DNA from: Martinezella lusitana | GTDB lineage: Bacteria; Pseudomonadota; Alphaproteobacteria; Rhizobiales; Rhizobiaceae | Length of the DNA stretch: 64,000 nucleotides | Assembly (NCBI RefSeq): GCF_016901135.1 | Contig: NZ_JAFEVL010000075.1 | Span: 248,001-312,000, forward strand | Direction: 5' to 3' | Shown: in pieces, positions 16,570 through 25,698 of the stretch | Layout: each line of letters starts with the position of its first letter | Numbering within the stretch: position 1 is the first letter of the stretch | Made by a program: the position numbers and the translations under genes | The notes under the pieces: generated by a model | What the model saw: the letters and a program-made list of their open reading frames with translations, nothing else | The model's database searches: none | What the model was told of the DNA's origin: nothing

Positions 16570-17064
16570 CTACGCAACCAAGAACACGCTTCGCATCAGC
16601 TCGACAACATCCGAAACCATCGGCCCTGTCACCTGCGGTGGATTTGGTGCTTCGCAAAGCTCCCGCCAGATATAAAATGTCAGCTCGGCCCCATCCGTCT
16701 CCGGCTCGGCAGCAGGCCTGCCGAAGGAGGCGAGCACTCGATAGCGCTCATCCTGCCAAAACAAGGTCTCAAGCCAATCATAGACCGGGATGATGTGGAA
16801 ATGGATCGGATGTCCCGGCGAATGCCCGTAACGGCCGATGTAGACGCGCTTGGGGCCAAGCCGTGTTTCGACCTCCCGCTGCGCCCTGGCAAGAAGAGGC
16901 CCAAGCGATGTGAGCGCTTCGGTCGGCAGATCGTATAATGCATTCGTTCTAGCCTTGGAGCCGACCATCAGATAGCCCGGCAGGACCGTGTCGATGCGAT
17001 GGTTCACGAGCCAATGTTCGGTCTCGTGAATTCTGAACTTGGAAGGAATATCCAACTCCGACAC
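16570..17064 (-). CDS. HIT-family (histidine triad) protein, start uncertain
   Basis: About 164 residues with a HIT-like core: TEHWLVNHRIDTVLPGYLMVGSK, then RVYIGRYGHSPGHPIHFHIIPVYDW, where the histidine cluster stands for the HxHxH triad although its spacing (HPIHFH) is atypical. HIT proteins hydrolyse or transfer nucleotides. No ATG fits; the frame continues open upstream without homology-like sequence, so a GTG at 17064 (VSELDIPSKF) is proposed. A TTG at 17055 is another option. Confidence 0.6.
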   Translation of the reverse strand: MSELDIPSKFRIHETEHWLVNHRIDTVLPGYLMVGSKARTNALYDLPTEALTSLGPLLARAQREVETRLGPKRVYIGRYGHSPGHPIHFHIIPVYDWLETLFWQDERYRVLASFGRPAAEPETDGAELTFYIWRELCEAPNPPQVTGPMVSDVVELMRSVFLVA

Positions 17065-17288
17065 CTTTTCATTGCCGTCAGGGCGGCCTTCCCTAGAACA
17101 GTCGTAGGAAAGAGCCGGACTCCGACGTGGAGCATACCGAAGATGCCGAACTCGATCGGTGTCAGCAACACAGTGAAACAAAAACGCTTCCGTTCCACTC
17201 AAGATTTCGCTTCCGTGGCCGCAATCATCACGGTACATATCGCCTATATTCGCGCCAACCCACCTGATGACGATCCGAGGATAGTGGC

Positions 17289-18284
17289 ATGACATTTCAG
17301 AGCAGTTCGCGTCTCTACGCTGCTGTTTCATCCCTGTTGTGGCCGGCCATCTTTTGCGCCGGACTGACGGGCTCGTATTTCGCGTTCCATTCGCAGATGC
17401 ATCTGCTGTGGTTCAATGTCGTCTACCTCTCGGTCGTTGCGACAATCGCGCTCTTCGAGCGGCTCATGCCCTATGAGGAGACTTGGCTCGATGGCGATGG
17501 CGAGACGTTCAACAACCTCGCGCATACGCTCTTGAGCAAGGGTGCCGTGCAGATCGCCGCGGCCATCGGCACGTCATTTCCGATGGCGGTGGCAATCGTT
17601 GCGCAGCCTTTCCTGAGCCACAAAGCAGATATCTGGCCGGAGCAATTGCCGATGGCCTTCCAGGTCGTGCTGGGACTCATCATCGCCGAATTCGGCCTCT
17701 ATCTCGCCCATCGCCTGGCCCACGAGCACCTGTCGCTCTGGCGTTTCCATGCCTTGCATCACAGCGTCGAGCGCCTGTGGGTCATTAATACCGGGCGCTT
17801 TCATATCATCGACAGCCTGTTCAAGATCGCGCTCAGCCAGATCCCGCTCTATCTGCTCGGCGCGCCGCTGCCGGTCTTCCTGTGGATCGGCGCCGTCACG
17901 GCCTTTATCGGCCTTCTGACCCATTGCAACATCGATGTGTGCACCGGCCCGCTCGACTGGATCCTGTCGACTCCGCGCCTGCACCGTTGGCATCACTCCA
18001 AGCTGCTTGCCGAAGGCAACACCAATTATGGCGAGAACCTTGTCATCTGGGACCAGATCCTCGGTACCTATTATAATCCGCCCCGCCCCTCCTCCACCGA
18101 CATCGGCATCACCGGTAAGGTCGCCGACAGTTTCCTCGCCCAGCTCGCGCAACCCTTCTCCAAGAAGGGCGCCAAGCAGATCATCGGCAAGAAGCCGAAG
18201 GAATTGCGGGATAAGGAAGAGCTGGCTGCAAAGGCGGCTGCCGCCCGCGAACAGGCCAACGAACCGATCCGCAAATCCAGCTAG
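17289..18284 (+). CDS. sterol desaturase / fatty acid hydroxylase superfamily protein
   Basis: 331-residue membrane di-iron hydroxylase. Four or more transmembrane helices surround the three histidine boxes: HRLAHE, HALHHS and HRWHHS, all intact, with an additional TGRFHIID histidine. The family hydroxylates or desaturates lipids in the inner membrane, such as hopanoids, ornithine lipids or carotenoids. A lysine/alanine-rich tail follows the catalytic part. No clear lipid genes neighbour it, so the substrate is open. Confidence 0.85.
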   Translation: MTFQSSSRLYAAVSSLLWPAIFCAGLTGSYFAFHSQMHLLWFNVVYLSVVATIALFERLMPYEETWLDGDGETFNNLAHTLLSKGAVQIAAAIGTSFPMAVAIVAQPFLSHKADIWPEQLPMAFQVVLGLIIAEFGLYLAHRLAHEHLSLWRFHALHHSVERLWVINTGRFHIIDSLFKIALSQIPLYLLGAPLPVFLWIGAVTAFIGLLTHCNIDVCTGPLDWILSTPRLHRWHHSKLLAEGNTNYGENLVIWDQILGTYYNPPRPSSTDIGITGKVADSFLAQLAQPFSKKGAKQIIGKKPKELRDKEELAAKAAAAREQANEPIRKSS

Positions 18285-18510
18285 CAACCCCTCCCGATCG
18301 TTGCACCCATCCGAATTTCCGGGCGGGCAAAATATCGAACTCGCTCGGCAAAAGGCACCGGCTCCGACGAATCCCGGCCGGGCCAATGCACGTAAATCCA
18401 TTTCAATTCGAGAAGATATTGTCATTTAACGTGTATTGAAAAAGGCACCCCGGGGGGTTACCTAGGTCCACACAAATTATTCATGATGAAAGATTAGGAA
18501 AATCATTAAG
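18285..18510. other. AT-rich intergenic region before the fusion gene
   Basis: Between the desaturase-like gene and the large fusion gene. From about 18400 the sequence becomes AT-rich, unlike its neighbours, and this continues about 130 bp into the next gene. A CCCCGGGG core lies near 18452. No gene, operator or clear terminator was recognised. Confidence 0.5.
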
Positions 18511-21500
18511 ATGGAAGGGAGGTTTACCACAGAATACCTCAAGCAACTCCATAGAATATTTTTTATTTCTAGAGAAGTAGACAGACTTGAGCGAGAATTC
18601 ATTAAGCAAGGCATAGCACATTTTCATGTCTCCGGCGCCGGGCACGAGTCGACGGCGCTGCTCAACGAATTCCTCCATGACGACGACTGGCTGCATCTGC
18701 ACTATCGCGACAAGGCCTTGATGCTGGCGCGCGGCATGCCCATTCGTGAGTTCTTCTCGAGCCTGCTCGCCACAGCCAATTCCCATTCCGCCGGCCGACA
18801 GATGAGCGCGCATCTATCCTCACGCGCTCTCAACATCACCTCTATCGTCGGCCCGGTCGGCAACAACGCGCTGCATGCGGTCGGTGTCGCCGCATCGCTG
18901 AAATACAAGCCCAGCATGCCGATCGCCATCTGCTGCGTCGGCGACGGAACGACCCAGCAGGGCGAGTTCCTCGAGGCCGTGGCAGAAGCGGTTCGTAGCC
19001 AGTATCCGATTGTCTTCATCGTCGAGGACAACAGTTTCTCCATCTCGACACGGACCAGCAAGCAGACCTTCTTCGATCTGCCTGATGGCCCCGCATCCTC
19101 CTTCTACGGCATCGACATTATCCGTATCGACGGCGACGATCTGCCTGCGTCACGCGAGGCCTTCCGCAAGGCCGTTCGCCACAGCCGCAACAACCGCACG
19201 CCGAGCATCGTGCTTCTCAATCTCGAGCGCCTGTCCGACCATACGAATGCCGATGACCAGAAGACCTATCGCACCCTCTTGGAGATCGAATCGGGCTCTT
19301 CCCGCGATCCGCTTCCGAACTTGCGGGCGATGCTTCAGAAAGCGGGCGTCAGCGCTGATGCGCTCGAGAAGATCGAACAGGAACTGACGGCCGAAGTGCA
19401 GGCGGAAGCCGCCCTTGCCCGCAAGGAAGATGCACCCGAAGTCGAGCTGGATGCAAAGGCCCCATACCCCGCCTCCTTCGCCGAAACGGCGGAGTATCGC
19501 GGCATCGAGCGCGATGCAACGCTGACCATGCGCGAGGCGCTGAACGGCGTGCTCGACAGGCAATTGGCCGCCAATCCCGAAGTCGTGCTGTTCGGCCAGG
19601 ATATCGAAGATCCCAAGGGCGATGTCTTCGGCGTCACCCGTGGCCTCAGCACCAAATATCCCGAGCGCGTTCGCAACGCCGCACTCACCGAATCCACCAT
19701 CGTCGGCACCGCCGTCGGCAGAGCGCTCGCCGGGCAACGGCCGGTCGCCTTCCTGCAATTCGCCGATTTCCTGCCGCTCGCCTATAACCAGATCGTCTCG
19801 GAAATGGGCAGCATGTACTGGCGCACCAAGGGCGCCTGGGAATCTCCCGTGATCCTGATGGTGAGCTGCGGCGGCTACAAGCCCGGCCTCGGTCCATTCC
19901 ACGCGCAGAGCTTCGAAAGCATGCTGGCCCATACGCCCGGCATCGATGTCGTCATGCCTTCCAGTGCCGGCGATGCCGCCGGCCTGCTGAATGCCGCCTT
20001 CGAATCGAAGCGCCCCACCGTTTTCCTTTATCCGAAAGCGGTGCTCAACAATTCCGACGGCCGCACCTCGACCGATCTCGACAAGCATTTCGTCCGTCCG
20101 GGCCTGTCGCGCTACGTTGCCCGCGGCCGCGACCTGACGCTGGTCAGCTACGGCAACACGGTGTCTCTCTGCGCCAAGGCCGCCAGGGCCTTCGAAGCGC
20201 AGGGCTTTTCCGTCGAGGTGATCGACCTCCGTTCCATCTCGCCGTGGGATGAAAGGGAAGTGCTGGCAAGCGCCAAGCGCACGAGACGGTTGATCGTCGT
20301 GCACGAAGACAACCGCACTGTCGGCATGGGCGCCGAGATCGTCGCCACCGTCACCGAAAAGGCCGACGTTCCCGTCGTCGTCCGCAGGCTTGCCCGCGCG
20401 GACGCGCATGTTCCCTTCAATTTCCGCAACCAGCTCGAAATGCTGCCGTCCTACAGCAAGCTCGTCGACCTGATGGCCGAGGTTCTCGAATGCGAGGTCA
20501 CTTGGCACGAAGAGGATGATAGCGGCCCGACTGCCGCCATCAAGGCAATCGGCTCTGGTCCTGCCGACGAAAACGTGTTGATCACCGATCTCCTGGTCAA
20601 GCCGGGCGACACGATCGAGGTCGGCCAGCTCGTGGCGGTCGTCGAGGCGACGAAGGCTTCGGTGGAAATCTGCGCCAATATCGGCGGGGTCGTGCTGGAG
20701 GTCTTCGCCAGGATCGGCGACCAGATCGCCACCGACAGCACGCTTCTGACCGTTGATGCCAACCGGGATACGAGCGAACAGAACTTCGCTCTCGCCTCGG
20801 AGACACAGAACAAATTCGTGCTGCGCCGCCTGAAATCGCACTCCATTCCGGCGCTGCGCCGCCATTCCGGCAGTTTCTCGGAGATAGCCGTCAGCGGCAT
20901 CGGCTTTGCGACCGGCGCCCGCCGGGTCGCCAATGAGGACATCATCCATCATTGGCCGAACCGGCGCGCCGACGAAATCTTTGCGCTGACCGGCATCAAG
21001 AGCCGCTTCTGGGTCGGTCCGGGGGAAGGCACGTTGAGCCTTGCGACAGCGGCCGTTCGCGATCTGCTGCGCCAGACCCAGATGTCGATTCACGACATCG
21101 ATCTGGTCATCGCCGCAACGGGCACGCCCGATATCGCCACGCCGTCGCTCGCAAGCCGCGTCGCCGTTGCAGTCGCCGAAGACGGCGTGCGGCCGTCCCT
21201 TGCCGCCTACGATATGGGCGCCGCCTGTTCCGGCTATCTCTACGCGCTGCAGCAGGCCTACGATTTCATCGCGCAGCAGAATGACGCGAAGGTGCTGATC
21301 GTCACCTCGGAAGTGCTGTCTCCACTGCTCGACATGAAGGATTTCTCCACCGCCATCCTGTTCGGCGACGCCGCCACCGCCAGCCTCGTGACCACCCGCG
21401 ACATGGCGCGCAGCCCGCTATTCGCGGCGAGCCGCCCGACCATCAGCGGCCGCCCGGAACCGGGCGATCTTCTCTTCGTCCCTCTGCCGGATGAAGGCGT

Positions 21501-21834
21501 CATCGCCATGAACGGCCGCGCGGTCTTCACCGAAGCGGTGCACTCCATGTCCCGCTCGATCGAGGACGCCTGTGTCGACGCCGGCATTGAACTCGCCAAT
21601 CTCGATCTGCTGGTGCCGCATCAGGCCAACCAGCGCATCATCGACACCATCGCCAAGCGCAGCGGCCGCCCGGCGTTGAGCGTCATCGAGAATTACGGCA
21701 ATACCAGCTCTTCGAGCATCCCGCTCGCCATGCTTCATGTCGCCAACGAACGACCCGAGCCGCTCAATCTCGGCCTCGTCGCTTTCGGCGGCGGCATGAC
21801 ATCGGGCGCGGCCATCGTTCGCACGATAAAATAG
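18511..21834 (+). CDS. fused 2-oxoacid dehydrogenase E1 (alpha+beta)-lipoyl-like domain-KAS III megaenzyme
   Basis: 1107 residues with four modules. (1) E1-alpha-like domain, about 1-300, with the thiamine-diphosphate motif GDGTTQQG (144-151) ending at N174. (2) E1-beta-like domain, about 330-665, including TESTIVGTAVG and HEDNRTVGMGAEI. (3) Lipoyl/biotinyl-like domain, about 680-750, with K715 in VVEATKASVEI. (4) FabH-like ketoacyl synthase III, about 785-1107, with C906 (GAACSG), H1037 (PHQAN) and N1064 (NYGNTSSSS). All key residues are present. It could decarboxylate a 2-oxo acid, carry the acyl group on K715 and condense it at C906; this order is inference. The first 45 codons are AT-rich, unlike the rest. 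Confidence 0.85.
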   Translation: MEGRFTTEYLKQLHRIFFISREVDRLEREFIKQGIAHFHVSGAGHESTALLNEFLHDDDWLHLHYRDKALMLARGMPIREFFSSLLATANSHSAGRQMSAHLSSRALNITSIVGPVGNNALHAVGVAASLKYKPSMPIAICCVGDGTTQQGEFLEAVAEAVRSQYPIVFIVEDNSFSISTRTSKQTFFDLPDGPASSFYGIDIIRIDGDDLPASREAFRKAVRHSRNNRTPSIVLLNLERLSDHTNADDQKTYRTLLEIESGSSRDPLPNLRAMLQKAGVSADALEKIEQELTAEVQAEAALARKEDAPEVELDAKAPYPASFAETAEYRGIERDATLTMREALNGVLDRQLAANPEVVLFGQDIEDPKGDVFGVTRGLSTKYPERVRNAALTESTIVGTAVGRALAGQRPVAFLQFADFLPLAYNQIVSEMGSMYWRTKGAWESPVILMVSCGGYKPGLGPFHAQSFESMLAHTPGIDVVMPSSAGDAAGLLNAAFESKRPTVFLYPKAVLNNSDGRTSTDLDKHFVRPGLSRYVARGRDLTLVSYGNTVSLCAKAARAFEAQGFSVEVIDLRSISPWDEREVLASAKRTRRLIVVHEDNRTVGMGAEIVATVTEKADVPVVVRRLARADAHVPFNFRNQLEMLPSYSKLVDLMAEVLECEVTWHEEDDSGPTAAIKAIGSGPADENVLITDLLVKPGDTIEVGQLVAVVEATKASVEICANIGGVVLEVFARIGDQIATDSTLLTVDANRDTSEQNFALASETQNKFVLRRLKSHSIPALRRHSGSFSEIAVSGIGFATGARRVANEDIIHHWPNRRADEIFALTGIKSRFWVGPGEGTLSLATAAVRDLLRQTQMSIHDIDLVIAATGTPDIATPSLASRVAVAVAEDGVRPSLAAYDMGAACSGYLYALQQAYDFIAQQNDAKVLIVTSEVLSPLLDMKDFSTAILFGDAATASLVTTRDMARSPLFAASRPTISGRPEPGDLLFVPLPDEGVIAMNGRAVFTEAVHSMSRSIEDACVDAGIELANLDLLVPHQANQRIIDTIAKRSGRPALSVIENYGNTSSSSIPLAMLHVANERPEPLNLGLVAFGGGMTSGAAIVRTIK

Positions 21835-21870
21835 CGACTGCTGCCATTGCAGCCGCTTCAGTCCGACAGC

Positions 21871-21906
21871 AACGCCTCGCCCTTGTTCGATCAGGTGCGA
21901 GGCGTT
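21871..21906 (+). terminator. hairpin after the fusion gene
   Basis: 10-bp stem AACGCCTCGC / GCGAGGCGTT with a 16-nt loop, 37 bp after the stop. There is no long T-tract. Confidence 0.5.
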
Positions 21907-22095
21907 CGTCTGACAGAGCTCTGATTGGCACCAGCTGCTACATATGCGCGAAGATATCCTCCCGGGCTATCCCGCAGTAGAAGCACGAAGCATCAAGTTT
22001 TTGCAACCTATGCGGTCCATCTTTCATTACAATTCATCCATCTTTACCCGTGCCATCCCTTGAAAAGCACCTGAGCGGTACTTTACTTGAAGTGC

Positions 22096-22584
22096 ATGGC
22101 TAAGGCACCCTCTCCATCGCACGCAACGCATCTGCGATATGAACTCGCTCCCGATGCAGCCGCGCGACAGGCAATGGACGAGACCCTCGCCGCATACGGG
22201 CAGATGATGAAGCTGCTGACGGAGATCGTGCCGGACAGAGCCGGCGCGAACCTCGTCACGCTTCATGAGCTTGCCTATGAAACTATCCGCGAACGCACAG
22301 CTTTGCCCGCGCGCCTCGTAACGCTCGGCCTGCGTGATTTTGCGGCCAGTCGAGGCGAGCCGGTAGGCGCCAACCGCCTGCCGCTCGACGAAAAGCTCTT
22401 TGCCATCAAGGGTCCGTCTGACCTGACAATCTCGACGGTGCGCGGCCGTGTCGCCGTGTCCTTTGACGTGGCCGGCTACTTCAAGGGGTGGGACACCAAT
22501 CTTCCCGCCTACCTGATCGCCGATGGCGGCCACTACGCGATTCACATCGGGGTCACACCAAACTCCCCCCGAACGGAGGAAAAT
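22096..22584 (+). pseudogene. TnpB-like N-terminal domain fragment, in frame with pspA
   Basis: About 163 codons starting MAKAPSPSHATHLRYEL. The layout resembles the N-terminal half of IS605-family TnpB: a helical part (LVTLHELAYETIRERTALP), a linker, then beta-rich segments (LPLDEKLF, ISTVRGRVAVSF, AYLIADGGHYAIHIGV). The RuvC nuclease and zinc-finger parts are absent. The frame runs without a stop into pspA, so a fused 381-residue product is formally possible, but pspA has its own strong ribosome site. It is either a transposon relic or a captured RNA/DNA-binding domain. The assignment rests on remembered family layout. Confidence 0.5.
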
Positions 22585-23241
22585 ATGACGATGAACGAAG
22601 GCATTCTTTCCCGTATGGGACGACTGATCGCCGGCCTCGCCAATGCGGCAGTCGACAAGGTGGAAGGCGCCAACAAGATCGCAGTCATCGAACAGGCGCT
22701 GCACGAAATCGACGCCGCGGCCGACGAGGCACGCACCGATCTCGGCAAGGCCCGCGCCGAGGAATATCGCATCGCGAGCCGCCGCACCGAAATCGTCGAC
22801 GATCTCACCGCCCTCGACGCAAAGATCCGGCTTGCGATCTCCACTGACCGCGAAGACCTCGCCAAGGCCGGCGTCTCACGCCAGATTGATCTCGAAGCCC
22901 AGATCGCCGCGCTCGACAAGGCGCTGGCGGATGCAAGTGAGCAGATCGATGAAGGCCAGAAGGCGCTGCAGGCTGTCCTGGCCACCCGCCGCGAGGCGGA
23001 GGCCCGGCTGGCCGATTTCAAGCGCAGCGTTGCCCGCCACACGCCGGAGGAAGCAACAGGCGGCGTGCCGCGTGCGACCGCGACCGCCGGAGCCGCTCGC
23101 GCGGCTGCAGCCGTCTCCCGCCTCACCGGCGTGCCGGCTGGCGAGCCCGCCACCAGCGCCGAGCTCGATGAGCTCGACCGCCTGCACCGGGAGCAGGCCA
23201 TTGAAACACGCCTTGCCCGCTTCAAGGCAAACGATCAGTAA
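22585..23241 (+). CDS. pspA: PspA/IM30 family membrane-protection protein
   Basis: 218-residue, largely coiled-coil protein of the PspA/IM30 (ESCRT-III-like) family. It starts MTMNEGILSRMGRLIAGLANAAVDKVEGANKIAVIEQAL, with the amphipathic membrane-binding helix first. GGAGGA lies 5 nt before ATG 22585 (a second ATG at 22591 is also usable), which decides the start against the longer in-frame version. PspA oligomers bind and stabilise stressed inner membrane. It leads an operon with the YqiJ-like and flotillin genes, a common PspA partnership. Confidence 0.85.
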   Translation: MTMNEGILSRMGRLIAGLANAAVDKVEGANKIAVIEQALHEIDAAADEARTDLGKARAEEYRIASRRTEIVDDLTALDAKIRLAISTDREDLAKAGVSRQIDLEAQIAALDKALADASEQIDEGQKALQAVLATRREAEARLADFKRSVARHTPEEATGGVPRATATAGAARAAAAVSRLTGVPAGEPATSAELDELDRLHREQAIETRLARFKANDQ

Positions 23242-23246
23242 CGACC

Positions 23247-23900
23247 ATGCACCTCTTTCTCGCACCCGAATGCGCGCCGTTTGCCATCGCGGCGATGATC
23301 CTGGTCGGCCTGACTGCCATCGAGATCCTCTCGATGCTGCTCGGCTTTTCCTTGAGCGAGATGATCGGCAAGCCGCATTTCGATGGTCACGACGGCTTTG
23401 TCGCCGGCCTGCTCTCCTGGATCAATCTCGGCGGCGTGCCGCTGTTGATCCTGATCATGCTGCTGCTCGGCATCTTCGCCATGTCAGGCTTTGCCATACA
23501 AACGGTCGCCGACATTGTCTGGACGCCGCTGCCGGCAATCGTGGCCGTGCTTCCCGCCGCCTTTCTCACCATCCCGCTGGTGAGAGGCTCGACCCGTACC
23601 ATCGCGCGGCTTATTCCGCGCGATGAGACCTATGCCGTCGATGCCGGCGATTTCATCGGCCGTACCGCTAAAGTCACCATCGGGCCGCTGGACCAGGGCT
23701 TGCCCGGCCGCGTCTCGGTCAAGGACGTGTACGGCAACTGGCATCAGCTGCGCGCCAGCGCCGCCAAAGGCGAAGGTCCGCTTGGCCTCGGCGCCGAGGT
23801 CCTTCTTGTCGACCGCAAGGCCGATATCTTCATCGCAGTTCCCGCCCCATCGGACCTCGTCGGTGCCGATGATAAATCCTCTACGGAGCAACGTTCATGA
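23247..23900 (+). CDS. yqiJ: YqiJ-like (OB-fold, NfeD-related) membrane protein
   Basis: 217 residues. About three to four N-terminal transmembrane helices (residues 12-115) are followed by an OB-fold-like domain (FIGRTAKVTIGPLDQGLPGRVSVKDVYGNW). YqiJ/NfeD-type proteins pair with flotillins in membrane microdomains. It starts 5 bp after pspA and overlaps yqiK by 4 bp (ATGA), so the three genes are co-translated. Confidence 0.82.
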   Translation: MHLFLAPECAPFAIAAMILVGLTAIEILSMLLGFSLSEMIGKPHFDGHDGFVAGLLSWINLGGVPLLILIMLLLGIFAMSGFAIQTVADIVWTPLPAIVAVLPAAFLTIPLVRGSTRTIARLIPRDETYAVDAGDFIGRTAKVTIGPLDQGLPGRVSVKDVYGNWHQLRASAAKGEGPLGLGAEVLLVDRKADIFIAVPAPSDLVGADDKSSTEQRS

Positions 23901-25612
23901 ACGGCCTTTACGACCTTATTCTTCCCGCGGGCGTCGGTCTCGTCCTCATTTTCGGGATCGGCTTTGTCCTCGCCTCGCTTTACGTCCGCTCGAGCCGCGA
24001 CGAGGCTTACGTTCGCACCGGCCTCGGCGGTCAGAAAGTCGTGCTCGACGGCGGCTCCGTCGTCCTGCCGATCTTCCACTCGATCGCCCGCGTCAATCTC
24101 AAGACCTTGCGCCTTGAGGTCCAGCGCGGCGAAAATGATGCCTTGATCACCAAGGACCGCATGCGCGTCGATATCGGTGCCGAGTTCTATGTCCGCGTCA
24201 AGCCGGACACCTCCTCGATCGCCCTTGCCGCGCAGACGCTCGGCAGCCGCACCAACGACACCGAGCAGCTGCGCCAACTGATCGAGGCGAAATTCGTCGA
24301 CAGCCTGCGCTCTGTCGCCGCCACGATGAACCTCGATGCGCTGCAGGAGCAACGCATGGATTTCGTCAAGGCGGTGCAGGAAGCCGTCGGCTCCGACCTG
24401 CAATCCAACGGTCTTGAACTTGAGTCGGTGTCGCTGACCCGTCTCGACCAGACCGATATCAGGCATTTCAACGCCAACAACTTCTTCGATGCCCATGGTC
24501 TGGCGGCGCTCACCCGCGTCACCGAAGGCCGTAAGAAGGAGCGCAACGAAATCGTTCGCGATACCGAAGTCGCGATCGCCCAGAAGGACCTGGAGGCCCG
24601 ACAGCAATCGCTGACGATCGAGCGGACGAAACGAGAGGCCGAACTGAACCAGCAGCGCGACATCGCCAACAAATCGGCCGCAACCCGCGCCGAGACCGCA
24701 CAGCAGGAACAGGCGGCCAAGCGCTCGGAAGAGGAAGCCCGCATCGCCGCCGAACAGGCAATCGCTGAACGCGAAGCCATGGCCAAGCAGGTGCGCGAGT
24801 CCGCCAACATCGACTCGACCCGTGCTGTCCAGCAGCGTGAGACGGAGGCTCGCCGCGACAACCAGATCGTTGCGCAGGAAAGCGCGATTGCGGTCGCCAA
24901 CAAGAGCCGCGAGGAGTCGGAAGCCAAGGCGAAAGCCGAAGCCGCACGCGCGCTCGCCATCGCCGCGGAAGAAAAAGTCGGCACCGCCAAGGCCGTAGAG
25001 ATCGCCGAGCGTGAAAAGCAGATCGCTGTGATCGACGCGCAGAAACGCGCCCAAACCCAGGCGACGGCCGTCACCATCGCCGCCGAGGCCGAAAAGCAGG
25101 CGGCAACCGATCAGGCGGACGCGATCAAGACGCTGGCGACCGCAGAGGCCGAGGCCGCCATCATCAAGGCCAAGGGCATTCTGGAGACCGGTAAGGCCAC
25201 GGCCGAGAGCGAGGCGCTGCTCAACGAAGCACGCAACAAGCTCAGCCCCGCCATCATCGAATTCGAGATCACCCGCGAGCGTATCCGCATCGTGCCCGCC
25301 GCACTTGCCGAAGCGGTCAAGCCGATCGAGAAGATTTCCGATATCCGGATCTTCGACACCGGTGGCATGCTCGGCCGCAACGGCAACGGAACCAACGGCG
25401 GCAGCGGCGTCGGCCTCGGCGAAGGTCTTGCTGGTCAGCTGCTCTCCTATCAGGCCAACAAGCCGATCCTCGACCGCCTGCTCAAGGAAGCCGGTTTCGA
25501 TGGCGACAATGCCATCTCGGCGCTGCTTGGCAATCTGGACGGCAAAACCGCTACCACGCAGTCAAGCGATGATTATGACGAAGACACCGAAGAGGCGGAT
25601 AAGCCAGCTTAA
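23897..25612 (+). CDS. yqiK: flotillin-like protein YqiK
   Basis: 571-residue flotillin/SPFH protein. An N-terminal membrane anchor (LILPAGVGLVLIFGIGFVLASLYV) precedes the SPFH/band-7 domain (about 35-200). A very long Ala/Glu-rich coiled coil (about 210-430) with EAEKQ-type repeats follows, then a Gly-rich C-terminus ending in an acidic tail. Flotillins scaffold ordered membrane patches. Overlap with yqiJ and linkage to pspA point to a membrane-stress role. A strong terminator follows. Confidence 0.88.
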   Translation: MNGLYDLILPAGVGLVLIFGIGFVLASLYVRSSRDEAYVRTGLGGQKVVLDGGSVVLPIFHSIARVNLKTLRLEVQRGENDALITKDRMRVDIGAEFYVRVKPDTSSIALAAQTLGSRTNDTEQLRQLIEAKFVDSLRSVAATMNLDALQEQRMDFVKAVQEAVGSDLQSNGLELESVSLTRLDQTDIRHFNANNFFDAHGLAALTRVTEGRKKERNEIVRDTEVAIAQKDLEARQQSLTIERTKREAELNQQRDIANKSAATRAETAQQEQAAKRSEEEARIAAEQAIAEREAMAKQVRESANIDSTRAVQQRETEARRDNQIVAQESAIAVANKSREESEAKAKAEAARALAIAAEEKVGTAKAVEIAEREKQIAVIDAQKRAQTQATAVTIAAEAEKQAATDQADAIKTLATAEAEAAIIKAKGILETGKATAESEALLNEARNKLSPAIIEFEITRERIRIVPAALAEAVKPIEKISDIRIFDTGGMLGRNGNGTNGGSGVGLGEGLAGQLLSYQANKPILDRLLKEAGFDGDNAISALLGNLDGKTATTQSSDDYDEDTEEADKPA

Positions 25613-25637
25613 CGGTTGCGCCTGACCGACCAAAAAT

Positions 25638-25673
25638 AAAACCCCGGAATCCCTAGTGGATTCCGGGGTTTTT
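25638..25673. terminator. strong bidirectional rho-independent terminator
   Basis: Perfect 15-bp stem (left arm AAAACCCCGGAATCC, right arm GGATTCCGGGGTTTT) with loop CTAGT, T-rich on the plus strand and with an A-rich left flank giving U's on the minus strand. It serves both yqiK and the convergent hydroxylase-like gene. Confidence 0.9.
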
Positions 25674-25698
25674 CGTAGAGTACACAAGTCAGCGTGGA

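Noticed and set aside
17004..17198. Minus-strand frame starting MERKRFCF overlapping the HIT gene start
   Set aside because: Overlaps the better supported HIT frame and shows no family; it could only be a shadow or relic.
19150..21093. Very long antisense frame opposite the fusion megaenzyme
   Set aside because: Typical high-GC antisense shadow of a well supported gene with intact motifs; same for long frames opposite eptA and yqiK.
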